Assembly: GCA_028622995.1 (NCBI GenBank)
Contig: JAJQJQ010000016.1
Span: 2,790,001-2,854,000, forward strand
Reading direction: 5' to 3'
Origin: Panagrolaimus kolymaensis
Taxonomy: Eukaryota > Nematoda > Chromadorea > Rhabditida > Panagrolaimidae
Length of the DNA stretch: 64,000 nt
The notes beneath the pieces are model-generated. The model made no database searches, was not told where the DNA came from, and worked only from the letters and a program-made list of their open reading frames with translations. Of this stretch, positions 60,047-64,000 are shown in pieces (the first letter of the stretch is position 1; each line of letters opens with the position of its first letter). A program made the translations under genes and the position numbers.

Positions 60047-60215
60047 TTTATTATTAAATAAAATCATTATTTTAAACTTCCATGTTTTTGTGAAAACGGT
60101 TAAAAACCGTTGTATATTTTTGTCTATGTTTTTTGAATTTTTGTTAATATTTGGTATGTATTTATGTTATTTTAAGGGTAACAACGCCTATTTTGGCGAT
60201 TTATAATAATTTATA

Positions 60216-61255
60216 ATGTCTATTCTCGCTGAACCTCGTCGCAAACGTAAAATATGCGCTGATCCTCAAGTAAGTTTCCAATAAAATTTTGAAGTATTGT
60301 AAGAAAGTTTTTAGAATATGACATGGAAAAAAGATACAAACAAATTTGGCCATAAAATGTTGGAGAAAATGGGCTGGTCTGATGGTCAAGGACTTGGAAT
60401 CAATAATCAAGGATTGACTGAAAATATCAAACTGAATGCAAATTATACTCAAAAATGTATTGGAGCTGAAGCGAATAATGCTGATCGAACTTGGATTTCT
60501 CATCATGATGAATTTTCATTCCTCTTAGAAAAACTAAATGCTAAAAAAGCTGCTAAAAGTGAAAAGGAAGAAGTTCAGGAATCTAGCGATAGCGAAGATG
60601 AAGAAGCTCCAAAATCGAAAAAAATTAGTGAAGAAAATTCAAAATCCTTGGAAGAACGTTCAAAATCAACGAAAAGCCGTATTCAGTAAGTTTGAAGATA
60701 CTTTATTTTTCCTTAGCAAAATTTTTTAGTTACAAATTTACCAAAATGAAGGATCTTTCTCGTTATTCAGATAAAGATAAATCAGCTGTAATTGGAGTAG
60801 GCTTGAAATCAAAATCAAAAGAAGAGGCTAAAGAAAAAACTCCTGAAAAGTCTTTAAAGCCTGTTGATGAATTAGCGACGGTCAAAAACAGTGGTGTTTC
60901 ACTTAATGATTATTTCGCGACGAAGATGGCTAAATTTTATGCAAAGAAAACAAAAGTCAATGAATCATCATCCATCGTTGAAATCAAAGAAGATATCATT
61001 GAACACATTGAAATCGTAAATGAAGAGAGTGGCGAAGAATCAGAACGACGACGTCGTAAGGCTGAAAAGAAGGCATTGAAACAAGTTAAACGTGAAGCCG
61101 AAGCTCTTGCAGAAATTCAGAAAAGTGTTCACATCGAAGAATTAATCCAAGAAGATGGAGAAGAAGAGAATCGAGTACGTCGCAAAACTGAACGAAAGGA
61201 ACGTAAACGGAAGGAAAGAGAATCACAAACTACTGCACCTGAGAAAGCAGAATAA
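60216..61255 (+). CDS. PINX1: PINX1 homologue (G-patch nucleolar/telomerase-interacting protein)
   Basis: G-patch protein of the PINX1/Gno1 family, which acts in the nucleolus in rRNA processing and inhibits telomerase in mammals. Exons: 60216-60269, 60315-60685 and 60730-61255, about 316 aa. Family start MSILAEPRRKRK, followed by TNKFGHKMLEKMGWSDGQGL (G-patch), then GLTENIKLN, TWISHHDEFSFLLEKL, and the RIHYKFTKMKDLSRYSDKD block at the exon 2/3 junction that is characteristic of PINX1. The C-terminus is Lys/Glu-rich and basic (ESERRRRKAEKKALKQ), consistent with nucleolar targeting. Very close upstream neighbours on the same strand suggest operon transcription. Confidence 0.93.
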
Positions 61256-61838
61256 ATTTAAAGATTTTTTGTTACAATTTTGAATTATTGATTGTTGAGT
61301 TTAATATAATTTACAATAAAAAGTATTGTCTATTGATTTTTGTTTGAATTGTGTTGCTTTTCACGCGAAATTTTTTTTCTCAAAGTTTTTTCTTATCAGC
61401 TACAGTTATTTTTTATGCCCTTTGAGAGAGGTTTTAAAGTACATAAAAATCTCTCTATCCATGGTATTTCTCAGACGCTGATAAGCTCGTTCATTGTCAC
61501 ATGAAGACCACCGTGTTTTTTTTTTGAGAAAAGGGTAGACTTAAAAAAGTTTTTATTTCAGCTTGAAAAGCATTGAATTTCCGTTAAAATACCTCCTTAC
61601 CCTCTCTTTATCGGCAATAAAATTGATAAGAGTTTCTTAACACTGAACTCGCTTTTGACAAAAAAAACGGCTGCTATAAAAAAGATATAAAGAAAAATTT
61701 ATATAAGATATAGTTGCCACACGCATCGACCAAGGTTTTCTTCCGCATTGACCAAGGTTTTCTTCTAAAGTATAATCTTAGTTTTTTGCACTTTTATTTT
61801 CATTTCTTCTCCGCTTTTAAATCTTTGAGAGATAAAAA
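61256..61838. other. Intergenic interval with a 22-bp tandem duplication
   Basis: Spacer between PINX1 and the MFS gene. At 61721-61764 two tandem copies of CGCATYGACCAAGGTTTTCTTC occur, differing at one base. Nothing else recognised. Confidence 0.6.
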
Positions 61839-63674
61839 ATGATTAAGCTATCGAAATATCTAATTGCTACCATAATAGTTCATGGCCTTTTGGGAAGTTT
61901 TGGTGAGCGAAAAATTTTAATATTAAAAAATAACATATTTAAAGACTTTTTTTAGGTGAAATTAGTGATTTGCTTCTCAATAAGCTTAACATTCCATTAG
62001 GCAATTTCTTCAATGAATCCATGTCCATTCATTACAATGTTGAATTGAGCGATGAAGGAATTCAAACAATTCTTTCATTTATGGGAAATCTCAAACTTGT
62101 TGGCTCTATTTGTTCTGTCATCTTTATTCTTCCAAAGATGGATTCATGGGGAAGAAAACCAATTGCAGTTTATGTTCGAACAATTCTCTCTGGATTATCC
62201 GCGATTTTAATGATTGTTTCAAAATTTGCAAATTCTTTCGAACTTTTTGCTTTTGGAGTTTTGCTAATGGGTGGCGCTCTTCCTCTTCGAACTGGAGTCA
62301 ATAAACTTTACATTTCTGAATGTGCTCCCGATTCTATTCGAGGTTTGCTTTACATCTTGTGAGAGATTATGAACAATTAAATTTATAAATTTTTAGGGTT
62401 TGCAACTCAATCGATTGCAACTTTGAGTCAAGTGGTTCTTCTTTTAGCGGGAATTTTAATGCTTCCTGAAACCTTTGGAAATGATAATTTTTGGTATTTG
62501 ATTCCTGCGTTAGCCCTTACCCTTGCCGTTGTTTTTCTGGTCACTGCATTCACAATTCCAGAATCACCTAAATTTTTAAGTATTTGTGGAGAGAAAAAAG
62601 CTGCTTGTAATGCGATTAAGAAATTTCATGGAGATCAAGTTAATTTAGGTAAAAATTATATTATAAAATTAAAGCTTTGAGACAGAAAAATATGAAACGT
62701 TCTATGTTACTACCGTAATAACTTAACGATAATTTATTTTGGCAAAAAATAAAGATATTATGTTTTTTAAACCCAAAACTTTTTAAAAAATTTTTAGGTT
62801 ATTTTGAAATTACCCAAGTAATTTATATTTCTTTTTTGCAGAAGATGTTTTACATCAATATGATCTTGAATTCCAAACCACTGCTTCATCTCACACAACT
62901 TTCCGAGAACTTTGGAAAGATTCAACTCTCCGCGACTCTCTCTACCTTGTATTCATTGCATCACTAGTCCCATATTTTGGTATTCCACAAATCTTTTATC
63001 TTTATGGAATTTCTCTTAAAATTCGTTATGGTTTCACTAATGAACAAGCTCTCTTTCTCGATTTAATTCTTTCATTTGTTTTTATCCCCGTCTTTTTAAT
63101 TCTCCCATATCTTTATGAACGAATTGGAAGACGTCCAATTTTTCTTTTCACAATTTTTCTCTCTCTTATGGGTTCACTCACAGTTTTCATAACTCAAATA
63201 CTTTTCCGCTTTACGGGTGCTTCAATCTTTACTATTACATTGGGTGGAATTTTTTCATTTATTTTCATGCTTATTAGTTCTCTTGGTGCTTCAATATTTT
63301 ATGTTATTCTTATTGCTGATCTTCTCCCTGCAAGTGCCAAAGCTTCAGCCACTCAAGCAGCCGTCCTTGCTTCAAGCATTTCTGCGATTATTTCAAATTT
63401 TGGGTATGCTACTCTTGAACCTTTGCTAGGTTCGGGTGTTTTTGCTCCATTTGTTGTGATACAACTTTTATTTCTTATTTATTGTTGGAGAAATTTACCT
63501 GAAACTCGTCAAAATACTGTTTACCAAAATTTTGAAGAAATGCGAAGTCGTTCCACATCGTTTGCACCACTTAATTCGAAATCAAGAAGGACGACATTAA
63601 GTTATGGCGCCATCGGTGCAAATAATCTAAAACACGCTGCCCAAATTGCTCGAAGCCGTGCTTATTTGACGTAA
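61839..63674 (+). CDS. MFS sugar-transporter-like protein (SLC2 family)
   Basis: Major facilitator of the sugar porter type, 511 aa, about 12 membrane spans. Exons: 61839-61902, 61956-62342, 62397-62648 and 62842-63674. Signature motifs: DSWGRKP after the second span (D-x2-G-R-R/K), PESPKFL at the central loop, RIGRRPIF in the second half, and PETRQN after the last span. These match SLC2/sugar porters, although the QLS and other selectivity motifs are not obvious, so the substrate is uncertain. The start MIKLSKYLIATIIVHGLLGS lies in the first span. The C-terminal cytosolic tail is Ser/Arg-rich and ends RSRAYLT. Confidence 0.9.
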
Positions 63675-64000
63675 AAAATCTCTCATTTTTTGTTTTTTAA
63701 ATCTTGCAAAAATTTTTGATTTATTGTTTATGGTACTCAGGGATTATGAATATTCTATATATTTAATTATAAATAAAGAATTTGTTTTTTTAAATTCTAA
63801 ACATAAAAATACCACAGCATTTTTTTAAACTATCAATTCTTTGTGGTATAAAATGCAAGCAAATAAACCGCAAAAAATTAATCGCTGATTTTTTTCATCA
63901 ATCAAAAATGAACAATAAATTAAGCAATTTTATTAAGCAGTTCTAATTTGAGAAAAAACATTTTTAATTCGATTCCAATATGGCCTCATATCGAATGAAA
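63675..64000. other. 3' flank, no gene seen
   Basis: AT-rich sequence after the transporter stop, with a polyadenylation-type AATAAA near 63773. No further open frame was recognised. Confidence 0.5.

Noticed and set aside
1..64000. CRISPR array, bacterial operon or plasmid features
   Set aside because: No spaced direct repeats seen; introns throughout show a eukaryotic nuclear sequence.

Overview
The window is nuclear DNA of an AT-rich nematode. Genes are compact and multi-exonic, with mostly 40-80 bp introns, GTAAGT/GTTTGT/GTTAGT-type donors and polypyrimidine-TTTTAG/TTTCAG acceptors. Nematode-typical families are present: two SXP/RAL-2 (DUF148) secreted proteins, an ET-module/Ly6-like secreted protein and a nematode-style nuclear receptor. 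The most informative taxonomic marker is at the left end: an intron-containing ferrochelatase of alpha-proteobacterial type. This horizontally acquired gene is described in filarial and clade IV (Strongyloides-type) nematodes, so clade III or IV is favoured; the species is not determined.

Layout. 0-10.4 kb: ferrochelatase (+), converging on a small divergent protein kinase (-); then on the minus strand a C2HC zinc-finger protein, a large C2H2 zinc-finger gene with a second ORF inside it, and a protein tyrosine phosphatase. 11.2-13.5 kb: casein kinase 1 gamma (-) with its C-terminal cysteine/basic tail encoded by a 49-nt exon, followed upstream by about 3 kb with no recognisable gene. 16.4-23.8 kb (-): a secreted Cys-containing protein, FCP1 CTD phosphatase, a small zinc-knuckle-like protein and an RBBP6 homologue; the last three are closely spaced like an operon. 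24-38 kb: an unknown nuclear-looking protein, two convergent SXP/RAL-2 genes, a pseudokinase, a mucin-like secreted protein, an EYTDD-repeat protein and an ET-module protein. 38-46 kb: a nuclear receptor, a gene-poor stretch, a tiny secreted peptide and a furin-type proprotein convertase whose 5' exons are not found.

46-52.5 kb is mobile-element debris. It holds a tRNA-derived SINE-like piece with a CAA tail, a decayed Ulp1/C48-peptidase coding region, broken plus-strand exons, and a 1.27-kb element with 297-bp nearly identical terminal inverted repeats. 52.6-61.3 kb is a plus-strand block: exocyst Sec5, two tandem transmembrane metallophosphoesterases (TMPPE-type) and PINX1, also operon-like in spacing. 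The right end holds an SLC2-like MFS transporter.

The genes are mostly housekeeping or signalling functions (transcription, RNA processing/ubiquitin, exocytosis, telomere/nucleolus, Wnt-type kinase) interspersed with lineage-specific secreted proteins. The clearest biological stories are the bacterial-type ferrochelatase in an otherwise haem-auxotrophic phylum and the recently inserted long-TIR element. Exon boundaries were read by eye from splice signals and frame continuity; no alignment was run.
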